Positions 22,319 to 34,243 of a stretch of DNA of 64,000 nucleotides are shown here, piece after piece. The position numbers and the translations under genes are program-made. Within the stretch, counting starts at the first letter, position 1. Each line of letters opens with the position of its first letter. The notes under the pieces were generated by a model, which saw only the letters and a list, made by a program, of their open reading frames with translations, did no database searches and was not told the DNA's origin. This DNA is from Sclerotinia nivalis (taxonomy: Eukaryota > Ascomycota > Leotiomycetes > Helotiales > Sclerotiniaceae). The stretch covers positions 2,604,001-2,668,000 of the forward strand of contig JAPEIS010000004.1 in NCBI GenBank assembly GCA_029531795.1, written 5' to 3'.

Positions 22319-24846
22319 CTGCAACTTCAGAGCTGCTGTCTCTAGCAAATCCAGCACCCTCTGCTCCTCTTCCCAGCGATGATGACTACAATTATTTTCT
22401 TCATTGGCTAGGATTATACTAACAATCATTATTTCTTGGATATGACTATCTTAATCCTCCGGATTGATGCGCACTTAAAAGGAATGGCTGATGGTGATAG
22501 CGGTCTAAAGGTAGATTGAGTTGATGATGAGAACATGACATTCTCGTAATTCTAAGTAAGAGGTCAGTCGAGGATAAGTTTTTGTATTGGATACAGTCAA
22601 TGACGTAAGAAGAAGAGTTGAATAAAGTATGATGGGTTTTTAGACTGCGGGAAGAGAATTGATGGTATGGTAATAACAGTACTATGAGTATAGACTTATT
22701 GTTGGGTGTTATAGTACACACTATCCGATGTATATATATATATTTCGATTTGGCTGGGATAGCTCGTAACAGGATGCTAAAAACCCTCCAATTCAAGTGT
22801 GGACAAATGGAAAAAGGAATATTATCAATTAGATATATTCTTTCTGTAAGGAATAACTTTAAAGATCTTTGCTTTCCTGATTGTGGCATATACTTGAAAG
22901 TCCATATGCTTTCCCCTAAGCTCTCATCCCGCCACATCTGCGGTTCAATCCTGCCTTCACCACTGTGGAACTTTTAACAGAAAGGGCCGGCAGCACCATC
23001 CATTATCTCACCTGGCAGAGCGTCTTTTGTCAAGGGGCAGTGTCACATCCTTCCAGACTTTATGGTGCTTGAGTGTCCAGTTGGCAGATACATGAATTAG
23101 AGGTTGTGTATATGCAATTGTGATTTATGAAGCCCAAATTCTCGAAAAGCTACGTAGTAATGCTGGAAATCTATTATTAGTACATGGTAGCCCGCTATTG
23201 ATTAGCGATCTGCAAGTTGCATATGGACCGGTTATATGAACAGCGTTACTAGGCAACATAATAAACACACTTCACATTGCATATAAAAAGGACTCTCTTA
23301 CTGAATGCAACAACTAGAACCACAGTTTCAACTACCATCGATACAAACTATCGGAAATGGTTCCAGAAGGTCAGTCTCTCTCGGGCTGGATTGAGTGCTT
23401 TGCATTCTAGATTCATTACGCTTGCTGAAATACATATTGCGAACGGCTCCTTCCTGAGCAGTGCGTTTCATTGACAATTTGGTCCATACCTCCCCATATT
23501 GCTATACCTTCATAAGTATATGATATTGTAGCAAGATCCACGAGATACACGAGAAAACTTGAGATTCTACGGCTGTTAAATAAGATGGGGTGGCGGGAAA
23601 TTTGTTACGAGAAATGAATGGTGAGGATAGGGAATTCTAGGAACTGGTGGCTCCTCAGGTGATTTATGTTCAAGATGGACCAAAATTTCGGATATTCCAC
23701 CTGAGCTATCATGAGGCTACCAACAATTATCCAGACCAAGGAGCAGACCTAACGCAAGCCCAGTTTGTCGAAGCCCGTCCGACGTTCAACCTCTCTTCAT
23801 GAGTGCTCTTTGATAGGTCAATCATCTTCTAGATCCCTCCCCCAACCTCCCCCAACCCCCTCTCAAATCATTGGTGTATGAGTAAAGAAAATATGCCTGC
23901 AAATCTTTGCATTCGGTGCCCTGAGGAGTTCATCAAGATTGTTCCTCCCTGTGGCTATCGATCTGGTGTCGCAAAAGGCTGCAGTACTCGCTACTGGCCA
24001 TGAAGTCAGCGATCCTATTGCTCATGAGCATCATGGATCGAGCCACGAGGTTGTTCTGAAGACTTCTTTGGAGATACACAGATGGAGAATTTCGATGCTT
24101 CTAATAAATCTTGACTGCCAAAGCTTAGATTTTGGGAGTGAAGATCTTCAAACAAATCGATGGGTAGCTTATGGCATCGGAAGACTCTTTAGCTCTGAAC
24201 CGTACTACAGGATTCTCCTCCATGAGTTGCGTAGACTTTGGAGAGACATGTTACAGTACCAAAGACTGATGCCCTGCGAGCGAAAGTCACTAGTATTTTA
24301 TAAAATTGCCGTAGGAACTTATTCAACAAGGTAGTGTCATCCCATAACTAATAAAAAGAATCAGATGAGAAGCGAAAGAACGTGGAAGTACGCCCAATGA
24401 CTTCGCGCTTGCACGTCGACTCAACAAAGTACCGGAAAATCATTGGCGATGTTAAACAGTATGGAATTGTGTCTGTGAATTGAAGAGTTAACTTCACCTG
24501 GCTGTATTGATGCATCACTTTTCTATGGAACTGTATTGTCGGTTACCTAGACTTCTTCACTACATCGACTTCCATTTGTATGGTTCAATATTCACATTCA
24601 CTTTCACACTCTCTTTCAATCACGCATTACGACAACCCACTTCTTAATGAAACCTCTTGAGATTCAACCACTCCTCCTAATTATTCCAGAAACAAGAATC
24701 CGACAATCTTTGTACAATCACTGATTCTATTGCGCTTTCTCTCAACCCTTTTGACTTTCCATTGTCTACATCGGCTTTGCGCCTCTCGACTCTGTTTTTA
24801 TTTCAAAACACCTTTTTTAAGAGTCGTATTCATTAAAATCTGCACC
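22319..24846. other. long gene-poor spacer
   Basis: No confident gene. A 163-codon minus-strand frame (22446-22937) and a 131-codon plus-strand frame (23939-24334) are open. Neither has a known motif; the latter has no ATG near its start, though a short ATG frame at 23892 might splice to it. 24540-24846 is C/T-rich promoter and leader of the next gene. Confidence 0.45.
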
Positions 24847-26652
24847 ATGTCGATGCAACAACTTAATACCTTTCTTAGAAATCAAGATGAATACAGTCGT
24901 CGTTTTTGGGAAGCTCCACAACCAATGTTCTTTCAATACGATTACGCTGAGTCGCAACAAGCATTCAAGAATAAATATCCATCCAGTGAACTTAGATCTC
25001 TCGGTGGTCTATCAAGTTGGGAATGGTTTATTGATGGAAATAGTACTTTCAATCTAAATATCTTTCTTCTCAATTACCTCTGACTTTAGACCGCAGGTTT
25101 ACCCAACATTCGACTGAGATTCTATAACCAGAACTTGCACGATCCCGTCGCCCCTGTATTGGCTCCTGCTACAACCATTGATCAATGCAAAATGCGTCCG
25201 CCTCCAGGCGTATTGGGCTTTGTTTATGCCATGTCGCATACAGATTTGGCAGCACTAGAACAAGAGCAATCTTTGAAAGGCAGACAACAATTATACCTTC
25301 CTATTGAACTTCAAACCAAGTCAATTAATGGAACACTTACTACAAAGATTGTTTTGGCAAGTGTTTTCATGGATATGGCTAATACTCGAGATGGTTATGT
25401 TGATTTGACAAATCAATTTACGAACTTAAATTGGGTTACAGCAATCAAACGGATGCTACAAACGGGAATGCTGATGTGGTATGTCAAGACAGTCGAGATG
25501 AAACTTAAAGGAAAGGAGATGAGTTTCGAACCATTCTTTATCAGTCATAAAGATAACCCCGTCGTCGATCCACGAGCGGCTCGAAAGCAAGCATCGATTT
25601 CCTCTTTCGCGAGCCTTAAGCAACAGAAGCAGCAAGAACGGCAACAAGAAGAGCAAGAGAAGCGGAAGCAATCCTCCAAGCAACCAATAATCACCTTCTC
25701 CCAACAACAAAAGGATGCTATGCTACAGCAGATCTTGCGCCATGGAAATATACCTATGGAACAAGCCTCGAAGCTTACCGAAAAACAAAAGAGTCTCGTC
25801 GTAGGCAAATATCTACGCAAGCGACAATTAATGATGCATGAAAGACAAAAGATAGAGCAGGGACGACAAGAGCGAAATCCTAATCCGAATGTTGAAGTCC
25901 CCGTACAACAACAAAATCAACACCATATTCAAATCTCACACCAACAATCAAATTCCCACACAGAAGCTATCCTAAATGACGTCGTCCGCAAGCAAAAAAT
26001 GGCAGTGCGCGAGGAAGAGTCTAGACACAGTTCCAGCATGCCGCCACCAACACATCCTGCACGTCGATCCTCACAAAGCGGTCAAGGCCAAGGACAAGCA
26101 CAAAATGGAAATAGCAAACCATCACCTACACAACTTAACTACCCTCAAAACCCCAATAATCTCAAGCGCCCAGCTTCGAATTCAATATCTAGCGCAAACG
26201 GTGCACCGGATGCTAAGCGACAAAATATGGGGGTAGGGAATGAAGTTAGACGTTCTGCTTCTACTCCCAATACGAATGCGAATGAGAGTGCTGCACCGGA
26301 GCCAAAACGTAAATATGCGGGAAGAGGAAGGCCGAGGAAAAATCCAATTGTTCAGGTACCTGCCGGAAATGGAGCGCAGAATGTGAATCAGGATGCGGGA
26401 TATGGTGTGGGTGCTGGTGGAAAGGTACGCGCGAATGCGAATCTGAGGGGGGATGCGTCGTCTGGGGATCACATGCAGAATGCAAATGGAAGTGGGAGTG
26501 GAAATGGAAATGATAATGGAAATTTGAAGGGAAATAATAATATGCTAGATAGAACGCAGGTTCTTCCGCATGTGGAACAGGCGGCGCAGATGGTGCATTA
26601 TTTTCAGCCGAAGATGGGGGTTGATCGGGCGGGGGATGGAAGATTGCGGTAG
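24847..26652 (+). CDS. Q-rich AT-hook nuclear protein (unknown)
   Basis: Two exons (24847-25042, 25097-26652) with a 54-nt intron (CTGAC branch, CCGCAG acceptor; codon split after its first base) give 583 aa. Residues ~1-200 look folded (RRFWEAPQPMFFQYDYAESQ, LSSWEWFIDGN, RLRFYNQNLHDPVAPVLAP, TNLNWVTAIKRMLQTGM). Then comes a Gln/Lys/Glu coiled-coil-like stretch (KQQKQQERQQEEQEKRKQSS) and a long Gln/Asn/Ser-rich disordered region. An AT-hook (AGRGRPRKNP) sits near residue 480 and suggests binding to AT-rich DNA. I think of a chromatin or transcription cofactor, but I do not recognise the family. The ATG at 24847 is the first in frame; the longer upstream frame has no ATG. The coding strand turns strongly G-rich near the stop. 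Confidence 0.85.
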
Positions 26653-27599
26653 GTGTGAGGTGGTGTTGGGGTGGATTGAGGGAGAGCAGGAGCGTGGGTG
26701 GATTGTAATTGGTAGGGAAGACTAGGAGCGGGAAGAAGATTTATATTCTACAACATGTTATCCGCATATCCATTTCAGCACGACAACTCCACAACCGTTC
26801 GGGATTGGTGGGTGGATGGTTTTGTGGTTATGATGTTGAATCGGGATTAAGATGGGTCGGATATAGAGATGAAGCGGGCCTGAAAGGAATACTTAGGGGT
26901 CATACTTGAGTTGGTTTTGTAGGCATTTTGGGTTTGGGGGTGGGGGGATCTTTTCTACTTGCTTCCGAGAGCTGGTAGAGGATAGAGAGGCGGGAGTTTA
27001 TGGACATCTGGTGATATTCAGGAGAGGCAATCCTTATGATTTGGGCGCAACGATAGCGGGAGTTTGGATTGGATTTTGATTTGGTATTTGGTATTTCAAG
27101 CACTAGGTGATGAAGAGATCATGATGATAATGATGGATGATACCCCATAAGAGGATATGAACGACAAATGAACGATACATGGGATGGCAGTGGGTGAACA
27201 ATTTGAGGCCTTGGCTGAGGATGTGGATAGAAGGATAGGGAGATGAACAGGAAAATATCTTTTCTGAAAATATTGCGTTTCTTTTTTCTTTGAGAATAAG
27301 ATGGATAAGATAATAGCAACTTGCCATGAAATTAACGGTTATTTATTTGTGAGATGTGAGATCTGTGATGTGAGCTCTATGTTTTGTGGATGATGATGTG
27401 ATGTTTGTGGGAGGAAAATGCTTTATACGTTGTGGATGTCTAAAGTAATTCTACTAGGCAGCATACTAAATATTTAAAGGTGGAATAATGAGATGAACAT
27501 AACATGCCATAGTCATTTGCAAGAAAAAGATGAAGAAAATTGATGCACAGGTATATTTCATTACAATCCGCCAACCCACCCCACGAAAACATTCTATAA
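26653..27599. other. convergent spacer
   Basis: 3' flanks of the AT-hook gene (+) and the Nop13-like gene (-). The first 300 bp are G-rich on the plus strand. 27100-27420 has GATGAT/ATGATGAT-type simple sequence. No gene. Confidence 0.5.
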
Positions 27600-29066
27600 C
27601 TAAAACATAGTTTTCTTTCCCTCACTCTCCACAATACCACCTGTCAAACGTGGCGCATATGATTGTCTATACTCAACCTTCTTGACAGGTCTCTCTCTTT
27701 TCTCTCCTGGAACCCTCGGTACAACAGGCTCATCATTAGCTCCAACTCTAGGACCAGACTCCCGTTCCTCACGTGGATGTCTTTCATTGGGGTTCTTGGA
27801 TCCATCCTTGCCATATCGTTTCTTATATCGCAATTGATCATCTTCCGCAAATTCCATACGTAAAGGACGTCCTTGAATCTTGTTTATCCACCATTTCCTC
27901 GTTTTGGTCTTAGGTTTCTTGGGCTTTTCCGTCTTTGGTGCGGCTTCGTTTTCTGAGTCGGAATCGGAATCGCTGGCGTCGGATGAGGACTCTTCATCGG
28001 AGAGCTCTTCTTCTATGTGAACCCAGCCTTTGACTGCACTTTGCGCTGCTGATACTTCCTCAAATACAATCCAGGCGTAACCCTTGCATTTTCCTGAATC
28101 TTCGAATGTTGCTACGTGGATCTTCTCAATGGGTCCACATTTCTCGAAATGTTCCTTCAGGATCTCTTCTGTAGCATCGAAACGTAAATTGCCGACAAAG
28201 ATCTTTTTGCTAGGTGGCTTGCCATCGACTACAGCTTCCTTCTTTTCTGGGCGACCCTCAAAAGATTTGTTATCCTTAATGAGAAGTCTTCGACCTGTGA
28301 GCAATTGTTCAGACAACTCAACTGCCATCCTAACCTGTTCCTCTGTTGCGAAATCCACATAAGCAAAACCCTTATTATGAACTGGCTTTCCAAATTTCTT
28401 CTCAACCTTATTTGCAGGCTTTCCATCATTAGGACCAGGCATATGAATTCGGGTAATATTTTCTTCTTCAAGATCCGAGAATTCCACAAACCATTTGCGT
28501 AATTCTTCTTTTGAAACACTCCAAGGTAAATTTCCAACCCATACACCATGACCCGAACGTTTCTCTACTTCGGCCTTCTTTTTGGCTTCGGGTTCGGGAG
28601 AAGATTCTGCGCCTGATTTAGATGGTGGAAGTGGTTTGCCCTTTTTTAAACGGCGGAGGGCTTTCTTGGAAGGAGGTTCTGGGAGGGTGATATCGACTTC
28701 AATTTCGTCGACGGAGGATTTGCGCTTTTTGGTGGGTGGTTCATCGGATGTCTCATCGTTGTTTGTTTCGGCGACTTCTTCTGGAGTTTCTGCAGGATTT
28801 GCTTCTGCTTCCTCTGAGGCCTCAATTGATTCCTCACTTTTCTCCTTCTTCTCCTTCCTCGAGCGCTTCTTCTTAGATTCGGTTGTACTTATCTCGTCAC
28901 CACCTGTCATCTCAGAATCGATATCCATAGACTCGGTGGAAACTGGTTGTTCGGTGATAGCACTGGACTTTCTCTTCTTGCTCTCTTTCTTTTCCTTCTT
29001 ATCCTTTCTCTCCTTCTTATTATCCTTGATTGAGTCCATGGTATCCGATTCAGCAATGAATGGCAT
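27600..29066 (-). CDS. nop13: Nop13-like nucleolar RNA-binding protein
   Basis: A single exon of 488 aa. Residues 1-170 are Lys/Glu-rich with several basic nuclear-localisation-like clusters (KKEKKESKKRKSS, KKKRSRKEKKEK). RRM1 spans about 174-265 with RNP2 VWVGNL and RNP1 NKGFAYVDF, and holds an insertion (MPGPNDGKPANKVEKKFGK) between them. RRM2 starts near 287 with RNP2 IFVGNL and RNP1 CKGYAWIVF and is interrupted by an acidic Ser/Asp/Glu loop before RKWWINKIQGRPLRMEFAED. This two-RRM layout and the DQLRYKKRYGKDG motif match yeast Nop13, a nucleolar protein of pre-ribosomes (60S side); function here is by homology. A second ATG at codon 10 is an alternative start. It shares a 373-bp divergent promoter with the Iec3-like gene. 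Confidence 0.88.
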   Translation of the reverse strand: MPFIAESDTMDSIKDNKKERKDKKEKKESKKRKSSAITEQPVSTESMDIDSEMTGGDEISTTESKKKRSRKEKKEKSEESIEASEEAEANPAETPEEVAETNNDETSDEPPTKKRKSSVDEIEVDITLPEPPSKKALRRLKKGKPLPPSKSGAESSPEPEAKKKAEVEKRSGHGVWVGNLPWSVSKEELRKWFVEFSDLEEENITRIHMPGPNDGKPANKVEKKFGKPVHNKGFAYVDFATEEQVRMAVELSEQLLTGRRLLIKDNKSFEGRPEKKEAVVDGKPPSKKIFVGNLRFDATEEILKEHFEKCGPIEKIHVATFEDSGKCKGYAWIVFEEVSAAQSAVKGWVHIEEELSDEESSSDASDSDSDSENEAAPKTEKPKKPKTKTRKWWINKIQGRPLRMEFAEDDQLRYKKRYGKDGSKNPNERHPREERESGPRVGANDEPVVPRVPGEKRERPVKKVEYRQSYAPRLTGGIVESEGKKTMF

Positions 29067-29439
29067 TGTGGTTGGAAATAAATGACAATTGTTAAAATCT
29101 CCCCAATAAAATTAATCCATCAAAATTTCTTATCGAGAAACTTTCCTCTGGGCTGCCGGTGATAAGATAACCCGGATCTAACGAGGTCTAGCATAGCCTG
29201 AGCTTCCCTGCAGGAAGGCTGCGCTTTACTGGCGGCTATTTCCACCCTGAATTAATCTCGACATACGCTTAACTCTCAGCCTGATGATGCTCTAAATGCA
29301 TGCTTCATTCGATTGTTCACATAAACAATTTCGGTTCTGCGACATTGATCCTTTTCTTCAATTTTACAACAACAATTTGAACGACAAAATTCAATCTCGA
29401 CATTGCTACGGTTCTTGATTCCAGGATATATAGTCGAAT
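29067..29439. promoter_or_regulatory. divergent promoter between Nop13-like and Iec3-like genes
   Basis: 373 bp separate the two ATGs. A GATAAGATAA double GATA-type motif lies near 29161-29170 next to a CCCGG. The spacing and two nuclear/nucleolar products fit co-expressed housekeeping genes. No TATA box is obvious. Confidence 0.5.
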
Positions 29440-30821
29440 ATGACTTCCTCCATTGATGAGGAAATCTTGGGTGAAGATGTTGAAGAGCAGGAAGAAGGTG
29501 TTCAAAGCAGTCCTCCAGAGGGTTCCAAACCACCGCCATACAAGTCTTTCCGGTACGTCGTTTCCTCAATTTAATATTCTTTCTCCGAAATGATTCACCT
29601 TAGGGTCTGTTGGAATCCATTATGGCCGTATATGCTTCCTCCAAAACCTCATGTTGTATTCTTTCAAATTCCACATTTCAAAGCAACTCACAAGTTACTT
29701 ATGTGGTTAGCACGTCAATCAGCTAATATGAGCGCAAATAGTAAGAAGTATCGTAAAATGCGAATAAAGTTCGATGAAGCTATGCGCCAAAGTAATTCAT
29801 TATTTATGGATGAGCAGTTGGCAGATGAAACTGCTAAGAGGTTGGTGCGAGAAAATGAGTAAGTGAAGCTTTGGACCTGCTCTTGCGAAATATAGCTAAT
29901 GTCATGGTCTGCAGTCGACTTATGGATTTACTTCTCGATATCAACAACTCCGAACAAATACCTGCCAACAAGCGCATCGATTTGAGTGTCGCTGGACCTG
30001 CTCTTGCAAGCGTTCCTGCTCTTGTCACAAAAGAAGAGTTTGCGAAAGCCGCCGAAGATACATCACCTGAAGGCCAAGCTATTTATAAAGAAATTCAGGA
30101 TTTATTGAAGGACAGAGATGGTACAAATACGACCGTTAAACCTTCAAAATCTCTCGCGAAACTCATGGCGACTGTCCCGCATATTTCCTTGATGAACCAT
30201 CACGTCTCTCCACAATCCTTGGCTGATTTCGAACCTCAGCCTGGCAAGAAGCATCCAATTGGCTATTTATCTGTCGAAGAAATTGATAATTACCTTCACG
30301 CAGTGGATGCAACAATTGGCCTTGCCCCCTCCCTCGCAACTGTTGTCTATCCACCTACAACGCAAGATGTCACCCTTAAGAACCCCCATAGCGTTCTCAA
30401 CTGGCTCCGTCGTCATGAGCCCAAGATCTTCCTTCAAGATGGCGAAGGCCCTGTCGAAAAGATCAATACCAAACCTGGTGCCTTACGTGGAGCAGGAAAA
30501 CGCGCGAATATTCCCGCACCAACTCGTCTTGATTCTTTAGAAATTGTCGAAGAAGATGGTATTGGCTATGATACTACTTTAAGCGGACCATCCAGCTCCA
30601 AAGTCAAACGCAAGCGAGACCCCGAGGACGATGGTGGGTATACTCCCAAATCTGGCAATCCAGTCAATAAAAGCAAAAGACAAAGACCGACAAAGAAAAA
30701 GTCTGATCCCCCTGGCGAGCCAAGTACTTCCTCGAGTTCGAGAAAGAGTAAATCGAGAGCGAAACTTTCATCTCCCGTTGACACGGGTCCAGCTCCTCAT
30801 CCTTTTGGTCCAATCGACTGA
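29440..30821 (+). CDS. iec3: INO80 complex subunit Iec3-like
   Basis: Three exons: 29440-29552, 29742-29858 and 29915-30821, giving 378 aa. I chose a 189-nt first intron (GTACGT...AAATAG). A shorter 51-nt intron is also open, but only the long one joins KSFR directly to KKYRKMRIKFDEAMRQSNSL, the conserved core of the Iec3 family (Ino80_Iec3). The coiled-coil-like DETAKRLVRENDRLMDLLLD continues it across intron 2. The middle part (HPIGYLSVEEIDNYLHAVD, ~residue 185) is less conserved, and the end is a basic, Ser/Pro-rich tail with VKRKRDPEDD and KSKRQRPTKKK nuclear signals. Iec3 is a fungal-specific accessory subunit of the INO80 chromatin remodeller. The short-intron form would add 46 residues and may be an intron-retention product. 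Confidence 0.85.
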
Positions 30822-32600
30822 TTGGAGTGGAAGGTCGTTGAGCGCAGTTCCTCCAGTCGTACGTTAGGGCTACTGCGACTTGCTTCGGTTTCTTCTAAGG
30901 CTTGCCTTCAGAGGCAGTCATACAACTTAGAAGGACTGCATTCCTAATTTGGGTTGATTCGATATGATGAGATTGTGTTTTTTTTTGGGAGGAAAAGGGT
31001 TCTTGATGATAGATGAATTGGTTTACTGGAGTATTGAGCGGGGCGAATGATATCTGGTTTACTTCTAATGCAAAGGGTTAAGGGAAGATGCATGATTTGT
31101 ACAATACTGGGAGAAAGGGAAATATTGGAGAAATCGAGGGGCTTATAATTTTCTTTGGGAAGTCATAGAGGATAGTCAAGGAGTGAGTAGAGAGAAATGA
31201 AATGGATGCAAAATCTCATAACAATTCGTCTTGTGAAGCTTGTGATTGATCAGTATTGAATACGTTTATGTTTGAGCATGGATGAGGATTGTAAATCATG
31301 AGGCCACTGCTGGTTGAAGCAAAACAGGTACTCAAGGGAAGATGGTCAAATTGTCTTGGGGCGTAGAGGAGCATACAATTAGGTCTCTCATTAAGGTTAC
31401 TACTCCCAACACACGAAGAAAAGACCAGATGACGAGCCATCCAGGAGGTCCTATTTTCAACTGCTCAATGTTACAGTCACGGATCATAGGTAATGGATTT
31501 AAACAGTAATGCTATAATAAGAGAATCGGAAATCATACCCTGGATTTAGAGGAAGGAATCATAGATTCTTATACTTACTAGGGCGAAGCTTGGGGAGTAA
31601 GTTCAATGTGAATTGTAGATTTATGACACCGATTACCTTGTACTCCGGATATACCAGAACAGATTGTTAGTACTTGGTAGTAGTAATTCAATAGGATGGC
31701 TTGTAATACAGCTCTTATACCTTTATAACCTCAAAAACACGCACGAATTTGAAGTCGCATCCCCTCCGTTTCCGTCCACGTGATAAGTACATCCTTTTCC
31801 GGAACAATTTCCGAAGCCCTGCACGTTACAACGGCTCCAAACCCATGTCTAGAAATCTCCTCTGCCAATCCACCATTTGGCCGCTGCTAAATAAACCGAT
31901 GTGGGGTACTTCCTTCGTACAGCAAGGGAAAATTCCCCTCCAAGCCTCCGTTGTCGGATAGCTCTTTTCATTCGTGGGCGGGGCACAGCTGATGCATTTT
32001 GACCCCGGCAAGAATTTTTGTATGTATTTTGCCTGTTTGTGGTTGAATCTGTATGTAACCTTTCCATAGCCGGGTTCGGTCAATGGGTGCATAGTAGGGA
32101 GGTATTGTGAGGTGCGAGTGGGAGTGAGGGTGTGATTTTGGGAGGATGGAAGTTGATGGGAACAGCATGGGATAGGTAGGTAGGTAATAGATTAAATAAA
32201 GTTAATTTTATTATGTTATTGAAAATGTCGAGGTTTGGTCATTTATTTGTTTAGATGTGACTCCGTTATCGATCATAGCTTGGATGGAAAAATTCCTTTC
32301 TCTTTCTTCCTATCTTCCTTTTCTCTTTCTTTCTGAGAAGTTGTTCTAGATTTCGTATACTACTATACACGATATACAAGATAGAATTGATTGAATTCGC
32401 ATTCTACAATTCTGCCTTCCTCCTCTCCGAGACATATTTCTTCTTCCCCGCGGTTAAGAATCCCCCGCGCACCTCACTCCCGCACCTCACTCCCGCACTC
32501 CTCACTGGTCCTCGGTACAACAAGCGCATCGCATCCGATCAACCAAGCAAAGCAGCCAGCCAATTCCCTTATCAAAAGCCTCGTCTGCACCTCCTCCAAA
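30822..32600. other. spacer; IDH promoter at the right end
   Basis: No gene. The first 300 bp are G/T-rich (3' flank of the Iec3-like gene). 32290-32600 is C/T-rich with CTCACTCCCGCAC direct repeats near 32475-32500, the promoter and leader of the IDH gene. Confidence 0.5.
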
Positions 32601-34090
32601 ATGTCTCTCCACCGCAGCATTACCTCTTCATTCTTGCGCACCGTTCCTCGTACCTCAATCTTCACACCTCGATTCGGCAGCGCCATTACCCATTCGCGCA
32701 CCATGGCATCAGCTACCTCTTTTCAAAAAATCAAAGTCAAGAATCCAATTGTGGAGCTTGATGGGGATGAAATGACGAGGATTATTTGGAAGGATATTAA
32801 GGACAAATTTATTCATCCTTATCTGGATGTCGATTTGAAATATTATGATTTGGGTTTGGAGTATAGAGATGAGACGAATGATCAGGTTACTATTGATGCC
32901 GCGGAGGCTATCAAGAAGTATTCGGTCGGTGTTAAGTGTGCTACTATTACCCCGGATGAAGCTAGAGTTAAGGAGTTCAATTTGAAGCAGAGTGAGTAAT
33001 TTTCTTTAGTCCTTGTATATCTGCGAGGATGAGGATTGGCGCAGAGAAGCTAATAAAGTATCAAATAGTGTGGCTTTCACCCAACGGAACCATCCGTAAC
33101 CATCTCGGCGGTACAGTCTTCCGCGAACCTATTGTCATTCCTCGTATTCCTCGTCTCGTTCCTGGTTGGAAGAAACCTATTATTATCGGTCGTCATGCAT
33201 TCGGAGATCAATACCGCGCAAAAGATATGGTTGTTCCAGGTCCAGGTACTCTTACCATGACTTTCACACCTGAGGGCGGTGCACCCACCGAAACTGTTGT
33301 CTATAACTTTAAATCAGGAGGAGGAGTTGCTCAAACTCAATATAATACCGATGAATCCATTAGTGGATTTGCTCATGCTAGTTTCAAGTTGGCTCTTAAT
33401 AAGGGATTACCTTTGTATATGAGTACTAAGAATACAATTTTGAAGAAGTATGATGGGAGATTCAAGGATATCTTTCAGGAGATTTTCGACAAGGAATATA
33501 AGCCTCAATTTGAGGAGAAGAAGATTTGGTATGAACATCGATTGATTGATGATATGGTTGCGCAAATGATGAAGAGTTCAGGTGGTTATGTTATGGCTTT
33601 GAAGAGTATGCTTTTACCCTCATTATTTTCTCAATCAGGACAATAACTAACTTTATGAACAATAGACTACGATGGAGATGTCCAATCCGACATTGTAGCC
33701 CAAGGTTTCGGTTCCCTCGGTCTCATGACCTCAGTCCTCATCACCCCCGATGGAAAAACCTTTGAATCGGAAGCCGCCCACGGAACCGTCACTCGTCATT
33801 ACCGCGAACATCAAAAAGGTAACCCTACCTCTACCAATCCTATCGCATCCATCTTCGCTTGGACAAGAGGTCTCGTTCAAAGAGGTACTTTAGATAATAC
33901 ACCAGAAGTCGTTGCTTTCGCAGAGAGTTTAGAACAAGCTTGTATAGATGTGGTTGATAAGGAAGGTATCATGACGAAGGATTTAGCATTGGCTTGTGGA
34001 AACACAGGGAAGGATGATTACGTTACTACTGGGGAGTATTTGGAGGCAGTAGAGAAGAGGATGAAGGGACTTTTGAAGCAGAAGTTATAG
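32601..34090 (+). CDS. idpA: NADP-dependent isocitrate dehydrogenase
   Basis: Three exons (32601-32991, 33069-33605, 33666-34090), introns of 77 and 60 nt, both splitting a codon after base one, give 450 aa, the usual length of fungal mitochondrial NADP-IDH. The N-terminus ([20 protein letters not shown]) is a basic, Ser/Arg-rich mitochondrial targeting signal. A second ATG at codon 35 (32703, [15 protein letters not shown]) would give a cytosolic or peroxisomal form, as known for the Aspergillus idpA gene. Signature pieces: [30 protein letters not shown] (phosphate-binding Ser/Asn region), [40 protein letters not shown] and the substrate loop [13 protein letters not shown]. It converts isocitrate to 2-oxoglutarate with NADPH. 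The C-terminal QKL resembles a weak peroxisomal signal. A SINE-like insertion follows nine bases after the stop. Confidence 0.96.
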
Positions 34091-34243
34091 ATGGGTTGTC
34101 AGTACTTAGCCAGGCCTATAAGCCAGCTTACCTTCATTATGTTATCTGTTAGGGGTTCGTAAGAGCCTCTAGCCGTCTTAGATAGTCTTAGACTCAGTGT
34201 AGACGTTAATTTAATCAATCAATCAATCATATAGATGGGTTGT
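34086..34243 (+). mobile_element. SINE-like insertion with 14-bp target-site duplication
   Basis: TATAGATGGGTTGT occurs at 34086-34099 and again at 34230-34243; between them lie 130 bp (34100-34229) that look inserted. The insert ends in (AATC)n (34211-34229) like a SINE tail and has GGTTCG (34154-34159), a possible Pol III B box, about 45 bp after TTAGCCAGG, a weak A-box candidate. It is homologous over its 3' ~85 bp to the minus-strand copy at 2834-2950. The first duplication contains the TAG stop of the IDH gene (34088-34090), so the insertion lies in the 3' UTR and the stop codon is itself duplicated. The perfect duplication means the insertion is recent. Confidence 0.8.

Noticed and set aside
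22446..22937. 163-codon minus-strand open frame
   Set aside because: No domain, low-complexity Ser/His/Leu content, overlaps the 3' flank of a plus-strand gene, and no intron or promoter support.
30600..30800. Antisense Leu/Ser-rich frame opposite the Iec3-like tail
   Set aside because: Complement of a Lys/Ser/Pro-rich coding tail, with no signals of its own.
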